Below are positions 35,690-45,867 of a stretch of 64,000 bases of DNA, one piece after another (the first letter of the stretch is position 1; every line of letters starts with the position of its first letter). The notes beneath the pieces were generated by a model. That model saw nothing but the letters and a program-made list of their open reading frames with translations. It did no database searches and had not been told where the DNA came from. The stretch spans positions 62,001-126,000 of the forward strand of contig NZ_BARE01000017.1 in NCBI RefSeq assembly GCF_000367345.1. The letters run 5' to 3'. This DNA comes from Sphingobium xenophagum NBRC 107872. GTDB lineage: Bacteria; Pseudomonadota; Alphaproteobacteria; Sphingomonadales; Sphingomonadaceae. A program made the translations under genes and the position numbers.

Positions 35690-36748
35690 TCAAAAGCCTG
35701 CCGGGTCGGCCCAGTCGGGATGGACCCAGGCCATCGCCTTGAACAGGCTGCCCATCGCATCGGCACTGGTCAGCCGGGCGCGTGCGGCCTCCACTTCGGC
35801 GGCGCGCGCAGGATGTGTGCGGGCCAGTTGCTCGGCGCGGGCGTCAATGCCCAGATCGCGCAGATACGGCCCCTGATCGACCGGGCCTGACACCCGCAAT
35901 CCCGCCTGCCGCGCCATGTTGCCGATGATGGTGAAGTCGACATGGGTGGTCAGGTCGACCTCGCCAGGATCGGCGAAGGGATCGGCAAATTCATGCGCCT
36001 TCACCGCTTGCAGCGTATCGCCCAGCAACGGCCCGCTATAGCCATAGTCGATGATGATCGCTGCGCCCCCTTGCTTGGCGATCCGCTGCGCCAGTGCATA
36101 GGCGATCCCCGCGCCCACGATCGGTGTTTCGATGATCGCCCCGTCCTGCGCCTGTGCCGCGATTGGTGGCAAGCCGGATTCGATACGGCGATAGCCAGGA
36201 ACGGCGACAAAGCGCCCTTCTTCTTCGCGCCGGATGACGACCCGCTCGCGCCATTCCTCGCCCACGCGAATGCACTGGCGCACCGGCAGCGCATCGAAAA
36301 ATTCGTTGGCGATGACCAGCAGTGGCCCGTCGTCAGGCAGGCTTTCGATACTGTCATGATGGGTGACATGGGGCAGCAGTGCGCGCTGCCGTTCGCGCAA
36401 GGTGGGGCTGGTCTCGACGAAATGAACCCGCGGCGCGAGGGCGGAGCTCTCCATCGCGCGCAGCGCGTCGGCGGCCAATGTGCCGCGTCCCGGCCCCAGC
36501 TCGGCATAAAGCGGTCCAGGCTTGCGCCCCGACCGCATCCACACATCCGCCAGGCACAGCCCCACCAGTTCGCCGAACATCTGGCTGATTTCCGGCGCGG
36601 TGGTGAAGTCGCCATCCGCGCCCAACGGGTCGCGGGTGGCGTAATAATGCTGGTTCGCCTCCGCCATGAAATGCGCGACGGAGATCGGCCCGCCCGCGGC
36701 AATCTGGCGCGAAAGCCGTTCAGCCAGGGTCAGCGGCTCAGCTGACAC
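35690..36748 (-). CDS. MidA/NDUFAF7-family SAM-dependent methyltransferase
   Basis: In mitochondria NDUFAF7 dimethylates an arginine of complex I subunit NDUFS2; bacterial members are less studied. The 352-residue protein shows [31 protein letters not shown], the SAM loop [26 protein letters not shown] and IIIDYGYSG. It starts at GTG 36748, overlapping the lgt stop by 11 bases, so the two are coupled. A role in complex I assembly here is an inference from the family. Confidence 0.92.
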   Translation of the reverse strand: MSAEPLTLAERLSRQIAAGGPISVAHFMAEANQHYYATRDPLGADGDFTTAPEISQMFGELVGLCLADVWMRSGRKPGPLYAELGPGRGTLAADALRAMESSALAPRVHFVETSPTLRERQRALLPHVTHHDSIESLPDDGPLLVIANEFFDALPVRQCIRVGEEWRERVVIRREEEGRFVAVPGYRRIESGLPPIAAQAQDGAIIETPIVGAGIAYALAQRIAKQGGAAIIIDYGYSGPLLGDTLQAVKAHEFADPFADPGEVDLTTHVDFTIIGNMARQAGLRVSGPVDQGPYLRDLGIDARAEQLARTHPARAAEVEAARARLTSADAMGSLFKAMAWVHPDWADPAGF

Positions 36749-37604
36749 TCGCGTTTCCGGCGATGGACTCCACCCGCGCGCGACGCCCCTTCGACGTGAC
36801 GATCAGGTAGAGGCCGCCCAAGATCATGGGCAGGCACAGCCACTGGCCCATATGCAGGCCGGTACGCGCGGCAAATTCCATCAACTGCGCGTCCGCTTCC
36901 CGCACATATTCGACGCCGAACCGGAAAATGCCATAGCCCAGCAGGAAAATGCCCACCAGTTTCCCCGGCTGATAGCGCGCGCGCGTGCGCCAGAAGGCGA
37001 AGGCCAGGATGGCGAACAGGACAAGCCCTTCCAGCGCTGCTTCGTACAACTGGCTGGGATGACGGGGATAGGGGCCGCCGGTCGGGAAGATGATGCCCCA
37101 GGGAACATCGGTTTCCTTGCCCCACAATTCGCCATTCACGAAATTGGCGAGGCGCCCGAAGAACAGCCCGAAAGGGACGCAGCAGGCGACATAGTCATGG
37201 ATGCGCAGCCAGCTGAGCTTCTCCTTGCGCGCCATGTAGAGAATACCGAGTGACACACCTGCCGCGCCGCCATGGAAGGACATGCCGCCATTCCACAGCT
37301 TGAAGATGTCGAGCGGATGCGCAAGAATTTCCGGCTGGTAGAAGATCACATAGGCCAGCCGTCCGCCGATGATGATGCCTAGCGTCGCGTAGAAGATCAT
37401 GTCGTCGGCATGGCGGCGACCCATGGGCGATCCCGGCTGGGCGATCAGCTTGAGCAGGTACCAGTAGCCGATCAAGATCCCCGCCAGATAGGCGAGACTG
37501 TACCATTTGAGCGTGAAGAAGCCGAGGTCGAGCGCAACCGGGCCGACGCCCAGATCGTCAAAGCGGATCGCGCCCGAAGCGGCAGCGGCAATGTCCAGGA
37601 TCAA
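36738..37604 (-). CDS. lgt: Prolipoprotein diacylglyceryl transferase
   Basis: Lgt adds diacylglycerol to the lipobox cysteine of prolipoproteins in the inner membrane. Seven transmembrane helices and the signatures [35 protein letters not shown] and [12 protein letters not shown] are present, the HGG and NGELWG sites being essential in the family. The TTG at 37604 was chosen because AGAGGAAG lies six bases before it and the N terminus then fits the family. The frame is open to a GTG at 37676, giving 312 residues. It overlaps midA by 11 bases. Confidence 0.95.
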   Translation of the reverse strand: MILDIAAAASGAIRFDDLGVGPVALDLGFFTLKWYSLAYLAGILIGYWYLLKLIAQPGSPMGRRHADDMIFYATLGIIIGGRLAYVIFYQPEILAHPLDIFKLWNGGMSFHGGAAGVSLGILYMARKEKLSWLRIHDYVACCVPFGLFFGRLANFVNGELWGKETDVPWGIIFPTGGPYPRHPSQLYEAALEGLVLFAILAFAFWRTRARYQPGKLVGIFLLGYGIFRFGVEYVREADAQLMEFAARTGLHMGQWLCLPMILGGLYLIVTSKGRRARVESIAGNASVS

Positions 37605-37888
37605 TTCGGCTTCCTCTTGGCAATAGGATTGTGGCCATAGAAGGATTTTCAGCCAGATGGAATCATCTGATGGCACTCAAATCACGGAAATCCAAAAATC
37701 CCCGACAGGCCGGACAGTATGGGGGGACGTTGCTCTTTTCGCCCGATAGGCGCGCCTCATCCTTGATCCGTTCCGCATTTCGTGGAGGGCGGGGCGCGCG
37801 CCTTGCGCATTGTCGCGTATCTGCTTAAGCATGGTTCCCAAGTTCTGGCTCCGCATTGGGGCTGGCGATATGTGAAGCGAGTTACGGC

Positions 37889-39010
37889 ATGGTGCAGCAA
37901 AGCCGCCCATCGCCGCAGAGTTCCGGCCCGACCGGCCGTTATGCGGGCAAGCGCGCCGCTTCCGGTCCGGGCGATGGGAGCAGGGCTGCGGCCATTCCTC
38001 CCCCGTCAACGCAGCGGGGCTTTGCGCCTTATGGCGCGCGCGAACGGCGATCCTATGCCGCGATCGACCTTGGCACCAACAATTGCCGCCTTTTGATCGC
38101 CAAGCCGTCGGCTGACGGTTTCATCGTCGTCGATGCTTTTTCGCGGATCGTGCGTCTGGGCGAGGGGCTGGCGTCCACTGGCCGGATCAGCGACGCGGCG
38201 ATAGACCGGGCGATTGCTGCCCTGTCTGTCTGCGCGGACAAGCTGCGCCGCCGCCATGTCACGCTGGCGCGATCGGTAGCGACCGAAGCCTGTCGCCGTG
38301 CCAGCAACGGCGCGGAATTCATCCAGCGCGTCTATCGCGAAACCGGCATAGCGCTCGACATCATCAGCGCGGAGGAAGAGGCGCGACTTGCCGTGCTGGG
38401 GTGCCATGCCTTGCTGGAACCGGGCAACGGCCCGGCCCTGATCTTCGACATTGGCGGTGGATCGACCGAATTGGTGCTGGTCGATGCTCAGGGCTCGTCG
38501 GGCGCGCCGCGCATTGTTGATTGGGTAAGCGCGCCATGGGGCGTCGTATCGTTGACCGAAAGCGAGGCGTTTGAGCATGACGATGCCGATGCGCGACTGG
38601 CCGCTTATGGCAGGATGCGCGCGCGGGTCAGCGATGCATTCGCGCCGCTCGCGCGCCGCCTGCCGCAGGCTGCAGAGGACATCCGCCTGCTCGGCACGTC
38701 CGGCACGGTGACGACGCTGGCGAGCCTGCATCTCAACCTGCCGCGCTACGATCGGCAGGCGATTGACGGGCTGATCGTACCCTGCACCTCCATGCGGTCC
38801 ATTTCGGAGCGGCTGTCGACCATGACGCTGGGCGAACGGCAGAAGCTGCCCTGCATCGGCACCGAACGGGCCGATCTGGTGGTGGCGGGTTGCGCGATAC
38901 TGGAATCGATCCTCGACATCTGGCCTGCGCAGCGGCTGGGCGTTGCCGACCGGGGTATCAGGGAAGGCATTTTGCGCGGGCTGATGGACCGCGACGGGAG
39001 AATGATGTGA
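37889..39010 (+). CDS. ppx: Exopolyphosphatase / pppGpp phosphatase family protein
   Basis: The family hydrolyses polyphosphate or guanosine pentaphosphate. The 373-residue protein has a low-complexity 50-residue start, then the ASKHA-type motifs YAAIDLGTNNCRLLIA, FDIGGGSTELVLV and LLGTSGTVTTLASL. Compared with the roughly 500-residue E. coli enzymes it lacks the C-terminal HD-like domain, as many alphaproteobacterial members do. rlmE follows ten bases downstream, so the two form a unit. The exact substrate is not resolved. Confidence 0.88.
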   Translation: MVQQSRPSPQSSGPTGRYAGKRAASGPGDGSRAAAIPPPSTQRGFAPYGARERRSYAAIDLGTNNCRLLIAKPSADGFIVVDAFSRIVRLGEGLASTGRISDAAIDRAIAALSVCADKLRRRHVTLARSVATEACRRASNGAEFIQRVYRETGIALDIISAEEEARLAVLGCHALLEPGNGPALIFDIGGGSTELVLVDAQGSSGAPRIVDWVSAPWGVVSLTESEAFEHDDADARLAAYGRMRARVSDAFAPLARRLPQAAEDIRLLGTSGTVTTLASLHLNLPRYDRQAIDGLIVPCTSMRSISERLSTMTLGERQKLPCIGTERADLVVAGCAILESILDIWPAQRLGVADRGIREGILRGLMDRDGRMM

Positions 39011-39020
39011 GGGGCGCCAT

Positions 39021-39725
39021 ATGAGAGGATCTGGCGCAGGCAAGGTGCGGGTCAAGAGCGCGAAGGGCCGCACCGCGCAGTCGGTGCGCTGGCTCGAACG
39101 CCATCTGAACGACCCCTATGTCCATAAGGCCAAGGCGGAAGGCTGGCGCAGCCGCGCCGCGTTCAAGCTGATCGAACTGGACGAGAAATTCCATTTCCTG
39201 AAAGGCTCGCGCGCGGTTGTCGATCTTGGTGTCGCGCCGGGCGGTTGGTCGCAGGTGGTGCGCAAGCTGGTGCCCAAGGCGGCTGTCGTGGGTATCGACC
39301 TGCTGCCGGTCGATCCGATCGGCGGTGTCACCCTGTTCGAGATGGACTTCATGGATGACAAGGCGCCGCAGCTTCTGCGCGATGCGCTGGGGGACGCGCC
39401 GGATCTGGTGATTTCCGACATGGCGGCCAACACCGTGGGCCATCCCCAGACCGACCATCTGCGTACTATGGCGCTGGTCGAGGCGGCGGCCTGGTTCGCG
39501 GTTGAAAATCTGCGCAAGGGTGGCACGTTCGTAGCCAAGGTCTTTGCAGGCGGGACCGACGGCGAACTGCTGGTGCTGCTCAAGAAGAATTTCACAACGA
39601 TCAAGCATGCCAAGCCCCCCGCCAGCCGCAAGGGCAGCGTGGAATGGTATGTCGTGGCGCAAGGGTTCAAGGGGCGACCCGATGAACCGGCGCGGGACCG
39701 GACAGGCGCGCCGATCGCCGAATAG
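39021..39725 (+). CDS. rlmE: 23S rRNA 2'-O-methyltransferase RlmE (FtsJ)
   Basis: RlmE methylates U2552 of 23S rRNA late in 50S assembly. The 234-residue protein has RSRAAFKLIELDEKF (catalytic Lys), VDLGVAPGGWSQV (SAM motif I), DLVISDMAANTVGHPQTDH (catalytic Asp), and the Lys/Glu pair in FVAKVFAGG and KGSVEWYVVAQGF. It is ten bases after ppx and 41 bases before comM. Confidence 0.96.
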   Translation: MRGSGAGKVRVKSAKGRTAQSVRWLERHLNDPYVHKAKAEGWRSRAAFKLIELDEKFHFLKGSRAVVDLGVAPGGWSQVVRKLVPKAAVVGIDLLPVDPIGGVTLFEMDFMDDKAPQLLRDALGDAPDLVISDMAANTVGHPQTDHLRTMALVEAAAWFAVENLRKGGTFVAKVFAGGTDGELLVLLKKNFTTIKHAKPPASRKGSVEWYVVAQGFKGRPDEPARDRTGAPIAE

Positions 39726-39766
39726 GGCCGGATGGCTGACGCATAGCGGAAAGAATCGGGGGTCAC

Positions 39767-41275
39767 TTGGTCGCAACGGTATCGACGGTCGCTTATCTGG
39801 GTCTGGAGGCGCGGGGCGTCGAGGTACAGTGCCAGCTGGTTCCCGGCCTGCCCAATTTCATCGTCGTCGGCCTGCCGGACAAGGCGGTGGCCGAAAGCCG
39901 CGAACGGGTGCGCAATGCCATCGCCGCCATCGGCCTTTCGCTGCCGCCCAAGCGGATCACGGTCAACCTTTCCCCCGCCGACTTGCCCAAGGAAGGGTCG
40001 CACTATGACCTGCCGATCGCGCTGGCGCTGCTGGGGGCGATGGGGGTGATCGATGCCGAAACGCTGTCGGGCTATGTTGTCGTCGGCGAACTGGGTCTGG
40101 ACGGCCGCACTGCGCCATCGCCCGGCGTGTTGCTGGCCGCGCTGCATGCGGGCGAACAGGATATGGGGCTGGTCTGCCCGGTAGCGCAGGGGGCCGAAGC
40201 CGCCTGGGCAGGGCAGGTAGAGGTAGTTGCTGCCCCCGATCTGCTGAGCCTGCTCAATCATTTCAAGGGCACTTCGGCATTGTCGCCGCCGCAACCGGGC
40301 GCCGTCGACGCGCCGGTTCGCACCGCTGACCTGAAACAGGTCAAAGGGCAGGAAACGGCCAAGCGAGCCATAGAGATTGCTGCGGCAGGCGGTCATAATC
40401 TGTTGATGGTCGGGCCGCCGGGCGCGGGCAAATCGCTGATGGCAAGCTGCCTGCCGGGCATATTGCCTGAACTCACACCGGGCGAAGCGCTCGAAACGTC
40501 GATGGTGGCAAGCGTCGCGGGGACGCTGGAGGGTGGGCGGATCAGCCGCGCCCGGCCGTTTCGTACCCCCCATCATAGCGCGTCGATGGCGGCATTGGTC
40601 GGCGGCGGGCTGCGCGTGCGACCGGGGGAGGTCAGCATGGCGCATCTGGGCGTATTGTTTCTCGACGAACTGCCAGAGTTTCAGCGCGCCGTGCTGGATT
40701 CGCTGCGCCAGCCGCTGGAGACGGGCGAGGTGACGGTGGCACGCGCCAATGCTCATGTGACCTTCCCGGCAAGAGTGCAATTGATTGCCGCCATGAATCC
40801 CTGCCGCTGCGGGCATCTGGGCGATCCGGCGCTCGCTTGTTCGCGCGCGCCGCGTTGTGCGGCGGATTATCAGGCCAAGGTTTCCGGGCCGCTGCTCGAC
40901 CGGATCGACCTGCATGTCGAGTTGCAGGCGGTGACCGCTGCCGATCTGGTGCTGCCACCGCCGGCGGAAGGTTCCGTTGAGGTCGCCGCGCGCGTCGCCG
41001 CTGCCCGCGCGGTCCAGACCGTGCGCTATGGCGACGGCAAGGTGCGTACCAACGCCGAAGTCGATGGCGAGGCGCTGGAGCAGGTCGCGGGGCCGGACGA
41101 GGCAGGCCGGCAGTTGCTGGCGCAGGCCGCCGCCGCGATGAAGTTGTCGGCCCGCGGCTATACCCGCGTATTGCGGGTCGCGCGGACGATTGCCGATCTG
41201 GCCGGGGCGGAAAAGGTCGGGCGCGTCCATATCGCCGAAGCGCTCAGCTATCGCCGGCGCGCGCCGGTGAACTGA
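39767..41275 (+). CDS. comM: ComM/YifB-family Mg-chelatase-like AAA+ ATPase
   Basis: ComM is a hexameric DNA helicase that aids branch migration during natural transformation; the family is widespread also in non-competent bacteria. The 502-residue protein has an N-terminal Lon-protease-like fold ([37 protein letters not shown]), Walker A GPPGAGKS, Walker [13 protein letters not shown], and the zinc-type CRCGHLGDP with later [11 protein letters not shown]. It starts at TTG 39767. The next gene begins seven bases after its stop. Confidence 0.94.
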   Translation: MVATVSTVAYLGLEARGVEVQCQLVPGLPNFIVVGLPDKAVAESRERVRNAIAAIGLSLPPKRITVNLSPADLPKEGSHYDLPIALALLGAMGVIDAETLSGYVVVGELGLDGRTAPSPGVLLAALHAGEQDMGLVCPVAQGAEAAWAGQVEVVAAPDLLSLLNHFKGTSALSPPQPGAVDAPVRTADLKQVKGQETAKRAIEIAAAGGHNLLMVGPPGAGKSLMASCLPGILPELTPGEALETSMVASVAGTLEGGRISRARPFRTPHHSASMAALVGGGLRVRPGEVSMAHLGVLFLDELPEFQRAVLDSLRQPLETGEVTVARANAHVTFPARVQLIAAMNPCRCGHLGDPALACSRAPRCAADYQAKVSGPLLDRIDLHVELQAVTAADLVLPPPAEGSVEVAARVAAARAVQTVRYGDGKVRTNAEVDGEALEQVAGPDEAGRQLLAQAAAAMKLSARGYTRVLRVARTIADLAGAEKVGRVHIAEALSYRRRAPVN

Positions 41276-41282
41276 CGCAGCG

Positions 41283-41651
41283 ATGCTCGCCGCGCTCAAA
41301 GCCTGGGCCGGGCGGCTGAAGCGGGAAGTGTTGGCATTGTGGATTGCCGCGCGCAGTCCCGATACGCCATTGCCCGCAAGGCTGATCGCCTTGCTGGTCG
41401 CCGCCTATGCGCTCAGCCCGATCGACCTGATCCCGGACTTCATTCCGGTCCTGGGGTTGCTGGACGATCTGCTGATCGTGCCGCTCGGTATCGCGCTGGC
41501 GGTCCGTTGCATCCCGGCCGCGCTGATGGCGCGCTATCGGATCGAGGCGACGGCGCGCGCCGACCGGCCATCGAGCCGCGCGGGCATGTTCATTGTGCTG
41601 TTTCTGTGGGGCGTGGGGCTGGGCGCCTGTGTGCTTTGGCTGGCCGGCTGA
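41283..41651 (+). CDS. YkvA-family (DUF1232) membrane protein
   Basis: The 122-residue protein contains the DUF1232 core [37 protein letters not shown] in two parts ([14 protein letters not shown] and LLDDLLIVP), typically found in one or two membrane-associated helices, and a C-terminal transmembrane helix ([18 protein letters not shown]). Function is unknown. It is seven bases after comM and ends five bases before a convergent 36-residue frame. Confidence 0.85.
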   Translation: MLAALKAWAGRLKREVLALWIAARSPDTPLPARLIALLVAAYALSPIDLIPDFIPVLGLLDDLLIVPLGIALAVRCIPAALMARYRIEATARADRPSSRAGMFIVLFLWGVGLGACVLWLAG

Positions 41652-41655
41652 CGGA

Positions 41656-41766
41656 TCAGGGGATTGGCTGGACGCTCATCAGCGTGAAAAGGCCGATGGC
41701 GACACCGCCAATCGCGAAGCCGACCAGAAAGCGGCGAATATCCGGCCAATAATCGGGCGTGTCCAT
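41656..41766 (-). CDS. 36-residue single-helix membrane protein
   Basis: The frame reads MDTPDYWPDIRRFLVGFAIG, then GVAIGLFTLMSVQPIP and stop. A GGGGAG element lies nine bases upstream of the ATG, and the frame forms one clean transmembrane helix. It is convergent with the DUF1232 gene and upstream of nothing on its own strand. Such short proteins are often missed; its reality rests on the ribosome binding site and helix only. Confidence 0.5.
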   Translation of the reverse strand: MDTPDYWPDIRRFLVGFAIGGVAIGLFTLMSVQPIP

Positions 41767-41855
41767 GGTGTCGTCTCCCCATGTCGATGACGGGGGAGGG
41801 GTATCGCTGCGATGCGGCTGCTACCAGTGACAAATATGGTTAGGGGAGGGGCCGA

Positions 41856-42278
41856 TCAGGCCGCGCCGTCGCCAGCGATCAGCTTGAGTTCCGTGACCGG
41901 GCTATGGTCCTCATGCGCGAAATGTCCTTCGATCCGGCTGCCCGGCTCGATCGTTATCCGTTCATAGCGCACGTCGCCTGTGATCCGGGCCGTGCTCTCA
42001 ACCACCAGTTCCTGCGCGGCAATCGATCCGTCGACAAGACCCGCCAGGCGCGCGCTTTGTGCGGTGACATGGCCGACGATGCGGCTGTCTGGACCCTGCA
42101 CCAGCGCGGCACAGCTGATGTCGCCTTCAACCGTGCCGTCGACATGCAGGTCGACCGACGCGGTCAGATTGCCGCTGATGGTCACATCACTGCCGATCAG
42201 CGAAAAGGGGGTGTTTTTAGCCCCGGTTGCCGACATCGGCGAAACGCGCTTTTGCGATTTGCTGGACTTGGAGAACAT
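41856..42278 (-). CDS. bacA: Bactofilin (polymer-forming cytoskeletal protein)
   Basis: Bactofilins self-assemble into filaments at the inner membrane and recruit cell-wall enzymes. The 140-residue protein has a short basic tail (MFSKSSKSQKRVSP), then the beta-helical core with PFSLIGSDVTISGNLTASVD, LHVDGTVEGDISC and SIAAQELVVESTARITGDVRY. GGAGG lies ten bases before the ATG at 42278. The gene overlaps the M23 peptidase gene by 62 bases in a different frame. This pairing with an M23 peptidase is a known functional unit in Caulobacter and Helicobacter. Confidence 0.92.
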   Translation of the reverse strand: MFSKSSKSQKRVSPMSATGAKNTPFSLIGSDVTISGNLTASVDLHVDGTVEGDISCAALVQGPDSRIVGHVTAQSARLAGLVDGSIAAQELVVESTARITGDVRYERITIEPGSRIEGHFAHEDHSPVTELKLIAGDGAA

Positions 42279-43443
42279 CTTGGCGGGCCTCCAGAAAACG
42301 GCGCGGGTTGATGGCCTGGCCATTCAGCCGGACCTCGAAATGCAGGTGGGTGCCGGTCGAACGGCCAGTCGATCCCATGCGGCCGATCGTGTCGCCGCGT
42401 GAAACCGACTCGCCCACGCGACCGACGAAGCCGGAAAGATGAGCATAACGGGTCATCAGACCATTGCCATGTTCGACCTCTACGACATTGCCATAGCCCT
42501 GACGCTGGCCCACGAAGCTGACCTTGCCGCCAGCGGCAGCGTGAATGGGTTGACCATAGCGGCCGGGAAAGTCGATTCCGGCATGGAAAGCCGCGTGGCC
42601 GTTAAACGGATCGCGGCGATAGCCATAGGAACTGGTCTGCATCGGTGCCGTGGTGGGCTTGCCCGACGGGATGGTGAGCAGGCTGCGCTCCAGCAATTCC
42701 ATGCGGTTGAGCGCGCTGGCCAGCTCTTCCAGCTCGCCGGTCATCGCACCCTTGTCGCCCTTCCACGGCACGAAGGGGCCACCCTGCGCGCGGGCGGTGT
42801 TGCGGGTCAGGCTGTCGGGGTTCAGGCCAAAGCTGCGGATCGCGGCGGCGGCTTTGTCTGCGCGCCGCTCGACCGCGCTGGTCAGCATCATCGCGAACTG
42901 ACGCTGCCGCTGGGCCAATCGGACGAGAGGCGCGGCTTCGGGGGCCATGCTGATCTTGGCCGTCAGCTTGCCCTTCTCGCCGCTCTTGGCCGGGCCGACC
43001 AGATCGGCGCCCGCGGCATTGCCGTCCTCCGCACCGAAATGCGTCTTGTAGAGTTCATCCATGAAATCCTGGCGCGCTTCCAAGTCCTGCGCCAGATCCT
43101 CGACCGATTTGCGATAGTCCGCGACCTTGTCCGCCGTGCTGGCGACGGCCTTGCCCTGCTCGGCGAGCCGTGCGCGCTCCTGCGCCACAGCGGCTTTGCC
43201 AGCGAGCATCGAGATGGTTGCGCCGCCCCAGCCGATCAACGCGGTGGAGGCGATGGCAATAGCGGCAAGCTGCGCCCGGCGCGAGATTCGCAGGAACTTC
43301 ACCTGCCCCCCGGAGCGGAGAAAAATCTCCCGCTCAGGGCAAAGCGCGTTCAACCGCGCGCGGAGAGCGGCGGCTCCCGTTTTGCTGTTCTGCGACAATT
43401 GCGACCCCGCACTCTTATTCGAGTCGGGCCGATAGCAAAGCAT
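42217..43443 (-). CDS. M23 family metallopeptidase (bactofilin partner)
   Basis: A LytM-type endopeptidase of 408 residues, anchored by a transmembrane helix (about residues 58-80, AQLAAIAIASTALIGWGG). A coiled coil follows (residues 85-130), then the C-terminal M23 domain with zinc ligands in AFHAGIDFPGRYG and GTHLHFEVRLNG. It would cut peptidoglycan crosslinks in the periplasm. Its end overlaps the bactofilin start by 62 bases, so translation of the two is coupled and a shape-related complex is likely by analogy. Confidence 0.93.
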   Translation of the reverse strand: MLCYRPDSNKSAGSQLSQNSKTGAAALRARLNALCPEREIFLRSGGQVKFLRISRRAQLAAIAIASTALIGWGGATISMLAGKAAVAQERARLAEQGKAVASTADKVADYRKSVEDLAQDLEARQDFMDELYKTHFGAEDGNAAGADLVGPAKSGEKGKLTAKISMAPEAAPLVRLAQRQRQFAMMLTSAVERRADKAAAAIRSFGLNPDSLTRNTARAQGGPFVPWKGDKGAMTGELEELASALNRMELLERSLLTIPSGKPTTAPMQTSSYGYRRDPFNGHAAFHAGIDFPGRYGQPIHAAAGGKVSFVGQRQGYGNVVEVEHGNGLMTRYAHLSGFVGRVGESVSRGDTIGRMGSTGRSTGTHLHFEVRLNGQAINPRRFLEARQDVLQVQQIAKARFADVGNRG

Positions 43444-43563
43444 TGCGAACTAGGCGAATCCGTCGTTGCGGAGTCGTGACGAGTCGAAGCCTCAGCGCGG
43501 TGAAATGATTGGGACCTTTATTTGTTCCTTGCCGTCGAAAACAATTTTCAGCGCTGTTTCAAT

Positions 43564-45867
43564 CTATTTGAGGGCTGGGCTGGCGAGTCTCTGTTTTGCC
43601 AGCAGCTCTGTTATGGTCGCCGCAGGCATGGCTGCGCCAAAATGATAACCTTGGCCATAATGGCATCCGCCTGCGCGCAGATAATCGACCTGACTGCTAT
43701 TCTCCACCCCTTCGGCCACGGTACGGATGCCCAGGCTATAGGCCAGGTTCAGCACCGTGCGGACGATGGCGGCGTCGTCCGGGTCCGTCTCCAGATCGCG
43801 GACGAAGCGCTGGTCGATCTTGATGATGTCGATCGGAAATTGCTTGAGGTGGGAGAGGGATGCGTAGCCCGTCCCGAAGTCATCAAGGGCAATGGACACG
43901 CCCGCTTTGCTCAGGCGGTGCAGCACCTGCCCGACACGGTCCGCATTGCGACCCAGAAAGACCGACTCGGTGACCTCCAGCTCGATCATCGTCGGCGGCA
44001 GGCCCGCCTGCGCCAGCCGCTCCAGCAAATGACCCGTAAAATTGTCATCGCTAAGGTCCGCGCCCGACACGTTGAGGGCGACATGACCAACGTCCAGCCC
44101 GGCATCGCGCCAGCGGGTGCAGTCGGCAATGATGCCGGCGATCATCTGATTGGTGATCGCCGGTCCCAGTTCGGGATGCTCGAACGCTGCGGCGATGTCG
44201 GCCGGCATGATGACCGTTCCATTGCCGGTCGGGCAGCGGAACAGCGCTTCGAACCCGATGATCGTGCCGGTGTCGAGCGCGATCTTGGGCTGATACCAGG
44301 GGCAGGGGTGTTCCTGCGCCAGAACATGCCGGGCACGGTCGAGCATCGCTGTCTCCCGGTCCCAGCTTTCCAGCAGGTCCGGCCCGAATATGGTTGCGCG
44401 GCCCCGGCCGTTATTCTTGGCATGATAAAGGGCGATGTCGGCATGTTTGACCAGCGCGGTCACATCCTCGCCATGGTCGGGGAACAGCGCCACGCCGATG
44501 CTGACGCGAGATTCGATCGGTCGGCCGCGATAGTCGAGCGGCGCGTGCAGATGATCGGCGATGCGTGTCAGGATCGACTGAAGCGCGTCGGCATCGGGCA
44601 GGCGGGTCAGCAGCACGGCAAATTCGTCGCCACCCATCCGCGCGACCAGATCACCCGGCCGCAATGCTTGGCGCAGCCGTCCGGCCACGGCGCATAGCAG
44701 GGCGTCGCCTGCATCATGCCCGGCCGTGTCATTGACCCGCTTGAATTCATCCAGATCGATCAGCAGGACCGCGAGTTGCGTCCGGTCGTTCGATGCCGCG
44801 GTCGCCTGCGTCACGGCGGCGATGAAATGCGCGCGGTTGGCAAGGCCGGTGAGCGCGTCCGTCATGGCGAGGCGTTCGAGATGCCGTTCGGCCTGCTTGC
44901 GTTCGGTAATGTCGACCACGCTGGTCATGAAGCAGGGTTCGCCGTCGATCACGATCGGGCGGGCGGACAGCATTGCATGGCGGATGGCCCCGTCGGCGCG
45001 GCGCAGCCGACACTCGAAATTGTCCACCGCGCCGCCACGCTGAAGCGTAGCGAACAGCTCGTCGCGCACTGGCAAATCCACATAGGTTTGCTCGACATTG
45101 TCGAGCCGGACGTCATGTCCCGCTCCATAGGCGTCGATAGCCGCGCGGTTTAGATGCAGGATTTGACCGTCATAGCGCGTGACCAGCAAGGGTAACGGCA
45201 CAGCCATGAACATGCGCTGCAACGTATCGCGGCTGTTGGCCAGTTCCAGCTGTACGGCCTGCGCGACCTGCCCGGCGGTCCATTCCTGCCGCTGAAGCCG
45301 GTTGTTGCGCGCGATCGCGATGCACATGCCGCAATGGAGTATCAGCATGGCCAGAACCATGCCCGGCATGGTGGAGGACAGCGGGGCAGGGGCGAGATAG
45401 CCGATCAGCAGCACGATGCCACAGGCCAGCCCGCCGCCGACATTGCCGCGATAACTGGTTGGGACGACCAGGTAGAAAACCAGCGGCAGCATGACGAGGA
45501 CGAAGATGGCGATGTCGCTGCGCGAACTCACCAGAAAGGCGACGCCGATGGCGGTTACGACCTGCCAGGCGAAGCAGATGCGTTCAACCGCCCGAAAGCT
45601 TGTCATCCGACGGGTTAGCCACAGGCTGACGATCGACCAGATAATCACGGCCAATCGTGCGGGCACGGCGACCCAGAAATGCGCGGTCCCGGCAAAGCGC
45701 CAGTCGCTCAACAGGAACAGCGTGTTGAGAATCGTGGAAAGAATGAAAAGATTGCGGGCATGACGCCGCGATTCGGGCAGGCGCTCGGACTGGAACGCCG
45801 ACTCCCGCTCGGCCAAGCGAAATTCGCCGCTGATTGTCGAAAGCCCGTTCACGTCCAGTCCAGTCAA
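43564..45867 (-). CDS. Membrane-bound PAS-GGDEF-EAL protein (c-di-GMP turnover)
   Basis: The 767-residue protein has five or six N-terminal transmembrane helices (about residues 38-195), a PAS domain (about 218-330) ending in VVDITERKQAERHLERLAMTD, a GGDEF domain with intact ARMGGDEFAVLL, and an EAL domain with intact GFEALFR and DDFGTGYASLSHLK. Both catalytic signatures are complete, so it could make or break cyclic di-GMP. The first start codon is a TTG at 45867; a GTG five codons later is possible. It is monocistronic. Confidence 0.93.
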   Translation of the reverse strand: MTGLDVNGLSTISGEFRLAERESAFQSERLPESRRHARNLFILSTILNTLFLLSDWRFAGTAHFWVAVPARLAVIIWSIVSLWLTRRMTSFRAVERICFAWQVVTAIGVAFLVSSRSDIAIFVLVMLPLVFYLVVPTSYRGNVGGGLACGIVLLIGYLAPAPLSSTMPGMVLAMLILHCGMCIAIARNNRLQRQEWTAGQVAQAVQLELANSRDTLQRMFMAVPLPLLVTRYDGQILHLNRAAIDAYGAGHDVRLDNVEQTYVDLPVRDELFATLQRGGAVDNFECRLRRADGAIRHAMLSARPIVIDGEPCFMTSVVDITERKQAERHLERLAMTDALTGLANRAHFIAAVTQATAASNDRTQLAVLLIDLDEFKRVNDTAGHDAGDALLCAVAGRLRQALRPGDLVARMGGDEFAVLLTRLPDADALQSILTRIADHLHAPLDYRGRPIESRVSIGVALFPDHGEDVTALVKHADIALYHAKNNGRGRATIFGPDLLESWDRETAMLDRARHVLAQEHPCPWYQPKIALDTGTIIGFEALFRCPTGNGTVIMPADIAAAFEHPELGPAITNQMIAGIIADCTRWRDAGLDVGHVALNVSGADLSDDNFTGHLLERLAQAGLPPTMIELEVTESVFLGRNADRVGQVLHRLSKAGVSIALDDFGTGYASLSHLKQFPIDIIKIDQRFVRDLETDPDDAAIVRTVLNLAYSLGIRTVAEGVENSSQVDYLRAGGCHYGQGYHFGAAMPAATITELLAKQRLASPALK

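Noticed and set aside
39116..41299. A 727-codon minus-strand open frame across rlmE and comM
   Set aside because: Low-complexity Arg/Gln/His product with no start context; it is the antisense shadow of two clear genes.
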